From assembly GCA_039000515.1 (NCBI GenBank), contig JBCFYV010000001.1, forward strand, positions 10,958,928-11,022,927: DNA of 64,000 nt, given 5' to 3'. Origin of the DNA: Timema cristinae (taxonomy: Eukaryota > Arthropoda > Insecta > Phasmatodea > Timematidae). The translations under genes and the position numbers were made by a program. Positions 39,872 through 50,589 of the stretch are shown here, piece after piece; positions within the stretch are counted from its first letter, which is position 1; the number at the start of each line of letters is the position of its first letter. Under the pieces are notes generated by a model. It was not told where the DNA came from. It saw nothing but the letters and a program-made list of their open reading frames with translations, and ran no database searches.

Positions 39872-42800
39872 AGGGCGAATCAGGACATCTAGATACTTCA
39901 GGAGATGAACCCAACTGGTAAGATGGAAGGACGAATCAGGACACCTAGCTGCTTTAGGAGATGAACCAAACTGGTAAGATGGAAGGACGAATCAGGACAT
40001 CTAGATACTTTAGGAGATGAACCCAACTGGTAAGATGGAAGGACGAATCAGGACATCTAGCTGCTTTAGGAGATGAACCAAACTGGTAAGATGGAAGGAC
40101 GAATCAGGACATCTAGCTACTTCAGGAGATGAACCCAACTGGTAAGATGGAAGGACGAATCAGGACATCTAGCTGCTTTAGGAGATGAACCCAACTGGTA
40201 AGATGGAAGGACGAATCAGGACATCTAGATACTTTAGGAGATGAACCCAACTGGTAAGATGGAAGGACGAATCAGGACATCTAGCTACTTCAGGAGATGA
40301 ACCCAACTGGTAAGATGGAAGGACGAATCAGGACATCTAGATACTTTAGGAGATGAACCCAACTGGTAAGATGGAAGGACGAATCAGGACATCTAGCTAC
40401 TTCAGGAGATGAACCCAACTGGGAAGATGGAAGGACGAATCAGGACATCTAGCTACTTCAGGAGATGAACCCAACTGGTAAGATGGAAGGAAGAATCAGG
40501 ACATCTAGATACTTTAGGAGATGAACCCAACTGGTAAGATGGAAGGACGAATCAGGACATCTAGCTGCTTTAGGAGATGAACCAAACTGGTAAGATGGAA
40601 GGACGAATCAGGACATCTAGATACTTTAGGAGATGAACCCAACTGGTAAGATGGAAGGACGAATCAGGACATCTAGCTGCTTTAGGAGATGAACCAAACT
40701 GGTAAGATGGAAGGACGAATCAGGACATCTAGATACTTTAGGAGATGAACCCAACTGGTAAGATGGAAGGACGAATCAGGACATCTAGCTGCTTTAGGAG
40801 ATGAACCAAACTGGTAAGATGGAAGGACGAATCAGGACATCTAGCTACTTCAGGAGATGAACCCAACTGGTAAGATGGAAGGACGAATCAGGACATCTAG
40901 CTGCTTTAGGAGATGAACCCAACTGGTAAGATGGAAGGACGAATCAGGACATCTAGCTGCTTTAGGAGATGAACCAAACTGGTAAGATGGAAGGACGAAT
41001 CAGGACATCTAGATACTTTAGGAGATGAACCCAACTGGTAAGATGGAAGGACGAATCAGGACATCTAGCTGCTTTAGGAGATGAACCAAACTGGTAAGAT
41101 GGAAGGACGAATCAGGACATCTAGATACTTTAGGAGATGAACCCAACTGGTAAGATGGAAGGACGAATCAGGACATCTAGCTGCTTTAGGAGATGAACCA
41201 AACTGGTAAGATGGAAGGACGAATCAGGACATCTAGCTACTTCAGGAGATGAACCCAACTGGTAAGATGGAAGGACGAATCAGGACATCTAGCTGCTTTA
41301 GGAGATGAACCCAACTGGTAAGATGGAAGGACGAATCAGGACATCTAGCTACTTCAGGAGATGAACCCAACTGGTAAGATGGAAGGACGAATCAGGACAT
41401 CTAGCTACTTCAGGAGATGAACCCAACTGGTAAGATGGAAGGACGAATCAGGACATCTAGCTGCTTCAGGAGATGAACCAAACTGGTAAGATGGAAGGAC
41501 GAATCAGGACATCTAGCTGCTTTAGGAGATGAACCCAACTGGTAAGATGGAAGGACGAATCAGGACATCTAGCTGCTTTAGGAGATGAACCCAACTGGTA
41601 AGATGGAAGGACGAATCAGGACATCTAGCTGCTTTAGGAGATGAACCCAACTGGTAAGATGGAAGGACGAATCAGGACATCTAGCTACTTCAGGAGATGA
41701 ACCCAACTGGTAAGATGGAAGGACGAATCAGGACATCTAGCTACTTCAGGAGATGAACCCAACTGGTAAGATGGAAGGACGAATCAGGACATCTAGCTGC
41801 TTCAGGAGATGAACCCAACTGGTAAGATGGAAGGACGAATCAGGACATCTAGATACTTTAGGAGATGAACCCAACTGGTAAGATGGAAGGACGAATCAGG
41901 ACATCTAGCTACTTCAGGAGATGAACCCAACTGGTAAGATGGAAGGACGAATCAGGACATCTAGCTGCTTTAGGAGATGAACCCAACTGGTAAGATGGAA
42001 GGACGAATCAGGACATCTAGATACTTTAGGAGATGAACCCAACTGGTAAGATGGAAGGACGAATCAGGACATCTAGCTACTTCAGGAGATGAACCCAACT
42101 GGTAAGATGGAAGGACGAATCAGGACATCTAGATACTTTAGGAGATGAACCCAACTGGTAAGATGGAAGGACGAATCAGGACATCTAGCTACTTCAGGAG
42201 ATGAACCCAACTGGTAAGATGGAAGGACGAATCAGGACATCTAGCTGCTTTAGGAGATGAACCAAACTGGTAAGATGGAAGGACGAATCAGGACATCTAG
42301 ATACTTTAGGAGATGAACCCAACTGGTAAGATGGAAGGACGAATCAGGACATCTAGCTACTTCAGGAGATGAACCCAACTGGTAAGATGGAAGGACGAAT
42401 CAGGACATCTAGCTGCTTTAGGAGATGAACCCAACTGGTAAGATGGAAGGACGAATCAGGACATCTAGATACTTTAGGAGATGAACCCAACTGGTAAGAT
42501 GGAAGGACGAATCAGGACATCTAGCTACTTCAGGAGATGAACCCAACTGGTAAGATGGAAGGACGAATCAGGACATCTAGCTGCTTTAGGAGATGAACCA
42601 AACTGGTAAGATGGAAGGACGAATCAGGACATCTAGCTACTTTAGGAGATGAACCCAACTGGTAAGATGGAAGGACGAATCAGGACATCTAGCTACTTTA
42701 GGAGATGAACCCAACTGGTAAGATGGAAGGACGAATCAGGACATCTAGCTGCTTCAGGAGATGAACCCAACTGGTAAGATGGAAGGACGAATCAGGACAT

Positions 42801-44473
42801 CTAGCTGCTTCAGGAGATGAACCCAACTGGTAAGATGGAAGGACGAATCAGGACATCTAGCTGCTTCAGGAGATGAACCCAACTGGTAAGATGGAAGGAC
42901 GAATCAGGACATCTAGCTACTTCAGGAGATGAACCCAACTGGTAAGATGGAAGGACGAATCAGGACATCTAGCTACTTCAGGAGATGAACCCAACTGGTA
43001 AGATGGAAGGACGAATCAGGACATCTAGCTACTTTAGGAGATGAACCCAACTGGTAAGATGGAAGGACGAATCAGGACATCTAGCTGCTTCAGGAGATGA
43101 ACCCAACTGGTAAGATGGAAGGACGAATCAGGACATCTAGCTGCTTCAGGAGATGAACCCAACTGGTAAGATGGAAGGACGAATCAGGACATCTAGCTAC
43201 TTTAGGAGATGAACCCAACTGGTAAGATGGAAGGACGAATCAGGACATCTAGCTACTTTAGGAGATGAACCCAACTGGTAAGATGGAAGGACGAATCAGG
43301 ACATCTAGCTACTTTAGGAGATGAACCCAACTGGTAAGATGGAAGGACGAATCAGGACATCTAGCTACTTCAGGAGATGAACCCAACTGGTAAGATGGAA
43401 GGACGAATCAGGACATCTAGCTGCTTCAGGAGATGAACCAAACTGGTAAGATGGAAGGAAGAATCAGGACACCTAGCTACTTCAGGAGATGAACCCAACT
43501 GGTAAGATGGAAGGACGAATCAGGACATCTAGCTACTTTAGGAGATGAACCCAACTGGTAAGATGGAAGGACGAATCAGGACATCTAGCTACTTCAGGAG
43601 ATGAACCCAACTGGTAAGATGGAAGGACGAATCAGGACATCTAGCTGCTTCAGGAGATGAACCCAACTGGTAAGATGGAAGGACGAATCAGGACATCTAG
43701 CTACTTTAGGAGATGAACCCAACTGGTAAGATGGAAGGACGAATCAGGACATCTAGCTACTTTAGGAGATGAACCCAACTGGTAAGATGGAAGGACGAAT
43801 CAGGACATCTAGCTACTTCAGGAGATGAACCCAACTGGTAAGATGGAAGGACGAATCAGGACATCTAGCTGCTTCAGGAGATGAACCCAACTGGTAAGAT
43901 GGAAGGACGAATCAGGACATCTAGCTACTTTAGGAGATGAACCCAACTGGTAAGATGGAAGGACGAATCAGGACATCTAGCTACTTTAGGAGATGAACCC
44001 AACTGGTAAGATGGAAGGACGAATCAGGACATCTAGCTACTTTAGGAGATGAACCCAACTGGTAAGATGGAAGGACGAATCAGGACATCTAGCTACTTCA
44101 GGAGATGAACCCAACTGGTAAGATGGAAGGACGAATCAGGACATCTAGCTGCTTCAGGAGATGAACCAAACTGGTAAGATGGAAGGAAGAATCAGGACAC
44201 CTAGCTACTTCAGGAGATGAACCCAACTGGTAAGATGGAAGGACGAATCAGGACATCTAGCTACTTTAGGAGATGAACCCAACTGGTAAGATGGAAGGAC
44301 GAATCAGGACATCTAGCTACTTTAGGAGATGAACCCAACTGGTAAGATGGAAGGACGAATCAGGACATCTAGCTACTTTAGGAGATGAACCCAACTGGTA
44401 AGATGGAAGGACGAATCAGGACATCTAGCTACTTCAGGAGATGAACCCAACTGGTAAGATGGAAGGACGAATC
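39872..44473. repeat. 56-bp satellite, about 82 units, no net indel
   Basis: Unit CTGGTAAGATGGAAGGACGA, ATCAGGACATCTAGCTACTT, TAGGAGATGAACCCAA. GGACATCTAG occurs at 39883 and last at 44419: 4536 bp, exactly 81 steps of 56. Variation is confined to a few sites: GATACTTTA, GCTGCTTTA, GCTGCTTCA, GCTACTTCA, GCTACTTTA; CCCAAC or CCAAAC; ACGAATC or AAGAATC; ACATC or ACACC. The variants are grouped by region, and one block is repeated at 728 bp (13 units). Confidence 0.99.
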
Positions 44474-44846
44474 TGCCGCAGGATATCTTACCTCAACTTT
44501 CGAGACCTCTAATAACCTTTTTAGTTTCCCAACATCCTTGAGGTAAACTATCCATTACCAACCAATAGCTTAGGCTGAAACCGATTTTCGAGTCGCAGTC
44601 GACATCACAAGTGTTTGTAGAAGCAAAACGCAAACTGAGGAAAAACGGGGAGGGGGGGGGGTATTTCTGCCTATAACGAGACAGGGTCACAGTTCGGTCT
44701 CATTCCGTTCAGGACATTCCAAATGATTCCGTGATCGTAAATCAATTTACTGTTCCTCCGACCCGTCGAGGGAATGGTTTGTCCGACGTGACGTCACGAT
44801 TATTTATTTCTGCGACATTCCGTGGACCTAAACACCGGGAGAATGT
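44474..44846. other. No gene recognised
   Basis: Contains a G-run at 44649-44660. Short frames only. Confidence 0.4.
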
Positions 44847-45328
44847 CGTAATTTCTGTCGGAAAATAAAGATAAGGACGAGTTTTGTTTGCTTAATAGTT
44901 AATTATCTTTTCGTTGTCCTCTTTGAAGTCAGGACATGTCGGTGGTAAGGCTAGACATAGGCGCGACGGATCGATCGAATTGATCAATAACTTTTCATTA
45001 TAGTCGTGGTAACGATGTGGTGACCTAATTAGCTTATTAATTAGTTACACATTAACATCCACGGATTCTCTTTAATCACAACAGTTCCATAATAATATTA
45101 CTATTATGGAACTGTTGGGGTTGAAGCGAATCTGTGGATGTTAATGTGTAGCTAATTAATAAGCTAATTAGGTCACCACATCGTTCACGCTCAAGACGCG
45201 AGGACCCGCCAATTAGCTACCACAATAATGAACAGTTATTGATCAATTCGATCGATCCCTCGTTTTTGTCGAACTCTGGACCATCACCTGGCGCTCGCAC
45301 CGCCAACTTCCGTCAGAAATATCGAGGC
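44847..45328. mobile_element. Large fold-back sequence, about 480 bp
   Basis: The arms meet near 45098 at TAATAATATTACTATTATGG. GGTGACCTAATTAGCTTATT and TGTTAATGTGTAGCTAATTA pair over about 80 bp. GGATCGATCGAATTGATCAA (44968) pairs with its inverse ending at 45258. Outermost TAATTTCTGTCGGAA pairs with TTCCGTCAGAAATA. The right arm has about 35 extra bp (CACGCTCAAGACGCGAGGAC...). The sequence would form a long cruciform. Confidence 0.8.
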
Positions 45329-45449
45329 CTCACGCTGTGTTCGAAAACCGCGATATTTTGGTTTGATTCCCGGTTAGATTAAAAACTTTTAAGCTCACAA
45401 ATTATAATCATATCATCAACGGTAGAAGTTTATCGGACGATTCAAATAG

Positions 45450-45690
45450 GTTTTTCTTAGCACAGCCTTTCTATACACATATGCACTAAATGTACTAATT
45501 ATGCTAATGTGTTAGGAATGAGGAAGATTTAATTTAGAAGAAGTGTACCCGCATTTACGTGAATAAAGTGCTGAAAACCATGTAGGATAAACCACCCTCA
45601 TTTGGGATTCGAACCCCGATCTCTTCTTCATCGTTTGGCTAATCTATTGCAAGAGTGACGTCTTAGACCGTTTTACCACCGATGAAATTG
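45450..45690 (-). repeat. SINE family B, minus strand, 11-bp duplication
   Basis: GATTCAAATAG at 45439-45449 and 45691-45701. The tail is altered (AGCACAGCCTTTCTATACAC), the body is CGCATTTACGTGAATAAAG, and the B box is GGGATTCGAACCCCGATCTC. The clearest family B insertion in the window. Confidence 0.9.
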
Positions 45691-45701
45691 ATTCAAATAG
45701 T

Positions 45702-46093
45702 TGCTAGATTTACTTTCATGTACTCATACGTTAATTAATGTGTTATTAAACTTCATACTTCTTGAAAAATGGTTTGATTTTGAGTGGTTGGAAAGTGAAT
45801 GTAGTGATATTTTGATTGATTTTAGGTTGCTCTACATTCCTTTGTTATAATCGGGCCTAAATGTTTCTTTATATCGTGATCTGGCTATACATCAGTAGGA
45901 CAGCTACGAACTATTTGAAATGAGGGTCCCAGTTGCTAACAACCCACACATGTATGGTTGTTTGTTTGATTATTTTTCTCGCACTTGATGCCCTAGCCAA
46001 TTTTATTATGACAGACACGACAGCCAAACCCCATAACGTTTTATTTACCAATCACCTCATTTAACTGTGGGATTGAATCTACTAAAGGGATGG
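45702..46093. other. No gene recognised
   Basis: AT-rich, nothing supported. Confidence 0.4.
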
Positions 46094-46295
46094 CTATAGT
46101 GGAATTGTGGTAGTAAGGTAATTTAATGTATTTAAAACTTCAACTAATATGTTTGGCGACTGTCATTTTGGACAAAGCGTATCAATGCCGATTTAATAAT
46201 AAAAAAGTAATATAGTTACATTTTGTCAATGCTGACAATAATTTTCGTGTTTGTAAATGTTCTAAACGTCCCTTCATACCACTATTCCACTATAG
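46094..46295. mobile_element. 202-bp TA-type MITE
   Basis: CTATAGTGGAATTGTGGTAG at the left and the inverse of the right end CTATAGTGGAATAGTGGTAT. The duplicated TA would lie within CTATAG. No coding frame. Confidence 0.75.
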
Positions 46296-46961
46296 CTTGA
46301 GGAATATAGAGCTGACACTGACCTGACACAATAATTTACACAAAATTTGGATGAACACAGATTTTATTTTATTTTATTTATTTTTATAGTAAATTAAATT
46401 TTAAAAATTCTTTTGTAAAAGTGTTCTCACATATTTCACCCAGTTACAGATTTTGATTTGCCTAAATAATTCTTCTCCAAACAAGATAAAAATGAACTTA
46501 AATTGAAAGTTTTTTTTAAAGAAAATGTCTGAGAAAAGAGTCATTGTGACAAAATAACACAAATTCTTCTTTAAAATTAAGTAGAATTCATTTACATTTT
46601 AAAATACTTAAAAAAACGGAGTTAAAGTTTCATTTAAACAAACACAATTTCAGATCATCTTAACTCTTAGCTTTTGTCACTCACTTTCATAAGTCAAACT
46701 CTCATAAATATTTCTTATTTTAATTTAACATTACTAATACATTTTAATGATAAATAAAGTCTCCATTATTCTAGTCTTACATTATAAACAGGTTTTTTAA
46801 AAATCGTACTGGTTGATATTATAGGCAAATATTTCCCGGCATAAATAAGATCTAAACCTAGGCCTGGATATTTTTTTCAAATAGTAACTCAGTGGTGGAT
46901 AGCCATAACATGATTATACAGAAATATTCTAGCTGAAACAAAGTATCAGCATTCAACGGGC
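46296..46961. other. No gene recognised; AT-rich
   Basis: 660 bp of AT-rich DNA with homopolymer runs. No feature supported. Confidence 0.45.
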
Positions 46962-47455
46962 CCGCTTCGGTGGTTGCATGGGCTAAGGCAGCGGTCGGCA
47001 ACTTACGTCCCGTGGGCCTTATCCGGCCAGTCGACTAATTTTAACTTACCCGCAAAAAATTTAGCAAGCAAATAATTGTGTTCATAAAAATAACTTAATA
47101 ACTAATTACTATATGAGAAATATAAAGTTGAATTTTTTTACCCCGATATTAAAAAATAATAATTTTAGTCCACCATATTAAAAAAAACGCATATTAACCG
47201 AGATATCAAAAAGGTTGCTGACCTCCAATCTAAGGCGTAAATATCTCTTCATTGCCTACTAGATCTATGTGGTAGGGAGATCCGGGTTCAAATCCCTGTC
47301 GTATTTAATGAAGGTAGATTTTCCCCTAAATGGTTTTACCCTCTTCCTTCATGCAAATTCGGGTACACTTCCTCTAGATCCAACCTTACTAATATATAAT
47401 ACATTAGTGTAGTTATTACATATTCGTATCCCTAACGGGTAGTAAGATTCGGTGC
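46962..47455 (+). repeat. SINE family B, plus strand, split by a hAT MITE
   Basis: CCGCTTCGGTGGTTGCATGG and GCTAAGGC before the MITE, then TCTAAGGCG, GGGAGATCCGGGTTCAAATC (B box), body TTCCTTCATGCAAATTCGGG and tail CCCTAACGGGTAGTAAGATT, CGGTGC after it. Removing 47229-47236 and the MITE would restore a normal A-box region. Confidence 0.85.
46990..47228. mobile_element. hAT MITE, 239 bp, inside the SINE A box
   Basis: Left end AGCGGTCGGCAACTTACGTC followed by CCGTGGGCCTTATCCGG. The inverse of the right end is TTGGAGGTCAGCAACCTTTT. An 8-bp duplication GCTAAGGC (46982-46989) and TCTAAGGC (47229-47236) differs at one base. Interior AT-rich with no frame. Confidence 0.85.
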
Positions 47456-47684
47456 AAACCCCCTCCCCCCTACACCAATACCAATATTTAACGGCCTGTA
47501 TAACTCGATCCTACTTAGGAATTCACTTATCATATTTTTACAATGGATAGAAACAATCTGCACCCACAAATATCAACAAAAAAAAAATCCACTGGAATCT
47601 AGAAAATGTAACACATCTTGTCATGGCTTTCACCAACTAAATTTTAACGTGTCTCAAACTAATTCCACGAAATAATATATTCTG

Positions 47685-47850
47685 TGTCGCTGGAGGAAAG
47701 GGTTGAACTCGGAGTACTGAGCTAAGTTTTACTGAATGAGTGCTCGCTGTTTCTTCACGAAAACGTAAGGTACATTTTAAATAACTTTACCTTCCTCCTA
47801 CCTGCCTCAATAATTATGTGGATAGCTCAGACGGGAAGTAAGACACAGAA
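47685..47850 (+). repeat. Very degenerate SINE of the shared-tail group
   Basis: GGGTTGAACTCGGAGTACTG may be the B-box region, TTCTTCACGAAAACG the body and GCTCAGACGGGAAGTAAGAC the tail. It ends in an A-run next to the polyadenylation signal of the minus-strand gene. Confidence 0.4.
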
Positions 47851-47868
47851 AAAAAAAGGGCAGGTACT

Positions 47869-47874
47869 TTTATT
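47869..47874 (-). promoter_or_regulatory. Polyadenylation signal AATAAA
   Basis: On the minus strand TGAATAAAAGTACC lies about 80 bp after the TGA of the ankyrin terminal exon, a usual 3' UTR length for a compact gene. Supports 47955-48348 as a true 3'-terminal exon. Confidence 0.55.
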
Positions 47875-47954
47875 CAAAATGTATTCAGAAAAATATAAAA
47901 TAGTTTTCGATATCACGGGAGGCACAACTGAGGCAATCCCTTTCCCGACGTGCC

Positions 47955-48348
47955 TCAGTTGATTCTCCTGGAGGAGATGTGGAAGTCTCTGCTTAACCTC
48001 TTTGGAGGCAGATCCTCCTCCAGTTCCGGGAACCTCTCCAAGATGGCGTCTCTGGTGGTCCTGTGACTCTCCAGGTCTAGACAGTCCCCTCTCAATCCGA
48101 GGAAGGTCCTGACGGCGTCCTTATCCCCCGAGAGGGCCGCACGGCGGTGAAACCATGGTCGTTGATCCGGTTCAAGTCGACCTCTGACCTGCTGAGGAGC
48201 AGTTCTAGGCACCTCACGTGGTTACTCCCGCTATCTTAGTCACCGGTGCAGTTCCTCGCGGTGAACTGTAGGGCAGTTCTCCCGGAACTATCCGGGGCAT
48301 TCAATCTGGTCCTCTTGTCGGGCAACAGGACCTGGTTCAAGATGGCGT
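47955..48348 (-). pseudogene. Ankyrin-repeat protein, 3'-terminal exon (damaged)
   Basis: GC-rich island in AT-rich surroundings. From about 48348 the minus strand reads DAILNQVLLPDKRTRLNAPD, then SSGRTALQFTARNCTGD, a TAA, then SGSNHVRCLELLLSRSEVDL and NRINDHGFTAV. A one-base shift follows and the frame resumes as ALSGDKDAVRTFLGLRGDCL to ESHRTTRDAILERFPELEED and TGA at 47957-47955. The G-TAL-A, CLELLLS and DHGFTA patterns with 30-35 residue spacing are ankyrin repeats. A potential acceptor (CACTAAAAG) precedes it. Lesions: one in-frame TAA, one frameshift. Ligand or cell role unknown. Confidence 0.65.
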
Positions 48349-48741
48349 CTTTTAGTGACACACTTTAAGCTTCTAGTATACTTTGTTAGTGTATTGTTAA
48401 TTATATTATACTTTGTTAGTGTATCGTGTACATTTGGCGGTAGGAAGGCTATTCCAAAAGTTCAAACATATTATTTTGAGGTCAACATTGATAACATTTA
48501 CTATTTTATTATTGTTAATTTAAAAAGAGAAACATTAAGAGTTTTAAGAATAAAAGAGAATGTTTGACTCGGTGTATGAATGTTGTTGAAGCAAATGGAG
48601 AATGCAAGGATAGTGAAGTGGGGAGGAAGTGAGTGAGGATGGATAAGTACGGAGTAGTTGTTTTTTGAGATAAATGCACAGTTTATTGCCTACCCCGTAA
48701 GGGATTATGTATGTATGAATGTATGTATGTTATTGTTATTT

Positions 48742-48867
48742 TATAGTTATTGATAATATCTATGAAAAGGGACAGCTGCAGATTACAGGACTTGACATAT
48801 GAACACGTGGAAATAGATCCAATCGCTTTTTCTAGCTGTCAGACAGGATCCTTCCTGTGATAATTGG
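48742..48867. mobile_element. TA-type MITE core, copy 3
   Basis: TTGATAATATCTATGAAAAG, GGACAGCTGCAGATTACAGG, ACTTGACATATGAACACGTG and CTTCCTGTGATAATTGG match the 4.45-4.57 kb copy in the same direction. Terminal TA not preserved. Confidence 0.55.
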
Positions 48868-49426
48868 AAATGCCAAACAGAGAAACTACCTTTCGTTCAA
48901 CCTCAAGTCTGCCGTAGTGACTCATGGGAGAGTTTGTAACTACGAGATTAGCCGCAGGATCGTGATTGTTTACTGTCGCGTCACTTCGCAGTTTCCAATG
49001 AGCTGGATCACTTCGTGAAGGTGAGCTAGTTTGACTCTCTTTGCGGGAAGAAGCGTTAAAATTAAACTAGTTCTGGAACTCCACACTCCAATTCAATCCC
49101 AGATCTCACCTATAACGTCTGATAGTGACCCCTATCGGTGACGTAGTGGATAGATTCTTTGATGATCGTGTTGACGTTCGGTTTAACTCCAGATCTCAGC
49201 AGGACCAACACGAAGTCCTAGGCGCCTGATCGTCTACAAACAGTCCAGTTAACAGCGTTGAGCGCAACTTGGAAATACTTTTTAGGTTTCTGCACCACTG
49301 CTTACATATCAATGTTGCACTAGTTAAAATAATTTGAAAATTATCTAATTGATACATGGAACTACCTACTAACAATGTAATGCGCTTTATCTACAATCCA
49401 ATTCTCACTAAAATAACCTTATCAGA
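48868..49426. other. No gene recognised; weak tRNA-like trace
   Basis: 49130-49195 (GGTGACGTAGTGGATAGATT, then TTCGGTTTAACTCCAGATC) is reminiscent of a worn SINE head. The rest is mixed single-copy-looking DNA in the proposed intron. Confidence 0.35.
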
Positions 49427-49557
49427 TACAGTCGACTCTGGTTTCAGTGAAATCGGCTGTAGTGAACATTCAGATACAGTTAACCTAATTCATTGGTCCC
49501 AACCTACGTACATTTCAATGTGTGTTAAATTATTATTATTAATTATTATTATTATAA

Positions 49558-49589
<32 letters not shown>

Positions 49590-50159
49590 TATTATTAGCA
49601 CCGCGTCTTACTACCCGTTCAGGTTATACGCACTTACGCTAATGTGTAATGGTAGGGTGATTGTGAGATGAAATGAAGGACCTACAGTTTAACGTGGAAT
49701 CCGAACCACGGTGGAGGCCTGGCATTCCCCACATTCACAAGATGTCTTGTCAGAGGGGAAGGAAGGGTTTGGTAATCAGATAAATCTTTGCCGGGACGTG
49801 TTAAAATAATTGTTAGTAATGAACCCTCAACTTCGATTATAGTGAGCAGAAAAATTGAAACTTTCAATAAGAAATGTCATTCTAACATCATGACTCTTAA
49901 AAAACATAACTTTTTGGTTGTTTAAACTTAAAGACAACAAAATATTAATTAAAACAGTATACAGTAAACAACAGCATACAACAGATTATTTAGGATTAAT
50001 TAATAGATTTAAATAAAGAACGATTGTATTTGAACTCTTATTTTGTTTGTCCCTAACCCACTACTTTAAGGTTAAAAAAAATCAGTTTTAGTGAACTTCG
50101 GAAATAGTGAACCAAATACCTGAGTCCGTAGAGATTAATTATAACCAGAGTTGACTGTA
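49427..50159. mobile_element. Pogo/Tc1-like MITE carrying a SINE
   Basis: Ends TACAGTCGACTCTGGTTTCA and (inverse) TACAGTCAACTCTGGTTATA, 16 of the first 17 bases equal, with terminal TA. Without the inserted SINE (49530-49797) and its duplication the element is about 455 bp. Subterminal TAGTGAAC motifs are found on both sides. Confidence 0.8.
49530..49797 (-). repeat. SINE family C, minus strand, head lost, 8-bp duplication
   Basis: The (ATT)n tail (49530-49577), AGCACCGCGTCTTACTACCC, GTTCAGGTTATACGCAC, body with CCACGGTGGAGGCCTGGCAT and GATAAATCTTTGCCGGGAC. GTGTTAAA at 49522-49529 and 49798-49805 marks insertion inside the pogo-like MITE. Truncated before the B box. Confidence 0.88.
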
Positions 50160-50160
50160 T

Positions 50161-50339
50161 ATACAGTAGAACAGCCATTAGATCAACATTTATACGTCAA
50201 GTGATGTGATCTACAGCTGTCACTTTTGATAGATATTATCAATGGATATAAAGTAAATAATAAAGTAAAATGTTATCAATGTTGTCAATAAAATAGTTTG
50301 TATTTTCTAAAAGTCTTTACTTATGAACATTGAACTGTA
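50161..50339. mobile_element. TA-type MITE, copy 4, abutting the pogo-like MITE
   Basis: Left TACAGTAGAACAGCC, core TACGTCAAGTGATGTGATCT, CAGCTGTCACTTTTGATAGA (same direction as at 21.7 kb), right end TTATGAACATTGAACTGTA. Only TA separates it from the previous element. Confidence 0.65.
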
Positions 50340-50589
50340 TGCTCACTCGGTTTACCCTGAAAGGAAGAATGCAAGGTAAACTTACGACCTTACAGGGTAT
50401 ACGAAGGGTACTCCCTGTTATATCATACTTAGTTGCTATTATAGATGTATTGATGCACCCTGATTCTTAAACGATTTGGATGATAATCATGTTATTCAAC
50501 ATGAGTCTACCTGTAATACATCTGTTTGTCACTTTGATATATCCATACAACAAGACTACTTTTTTATGATATATTTTACCTAACCTGGT

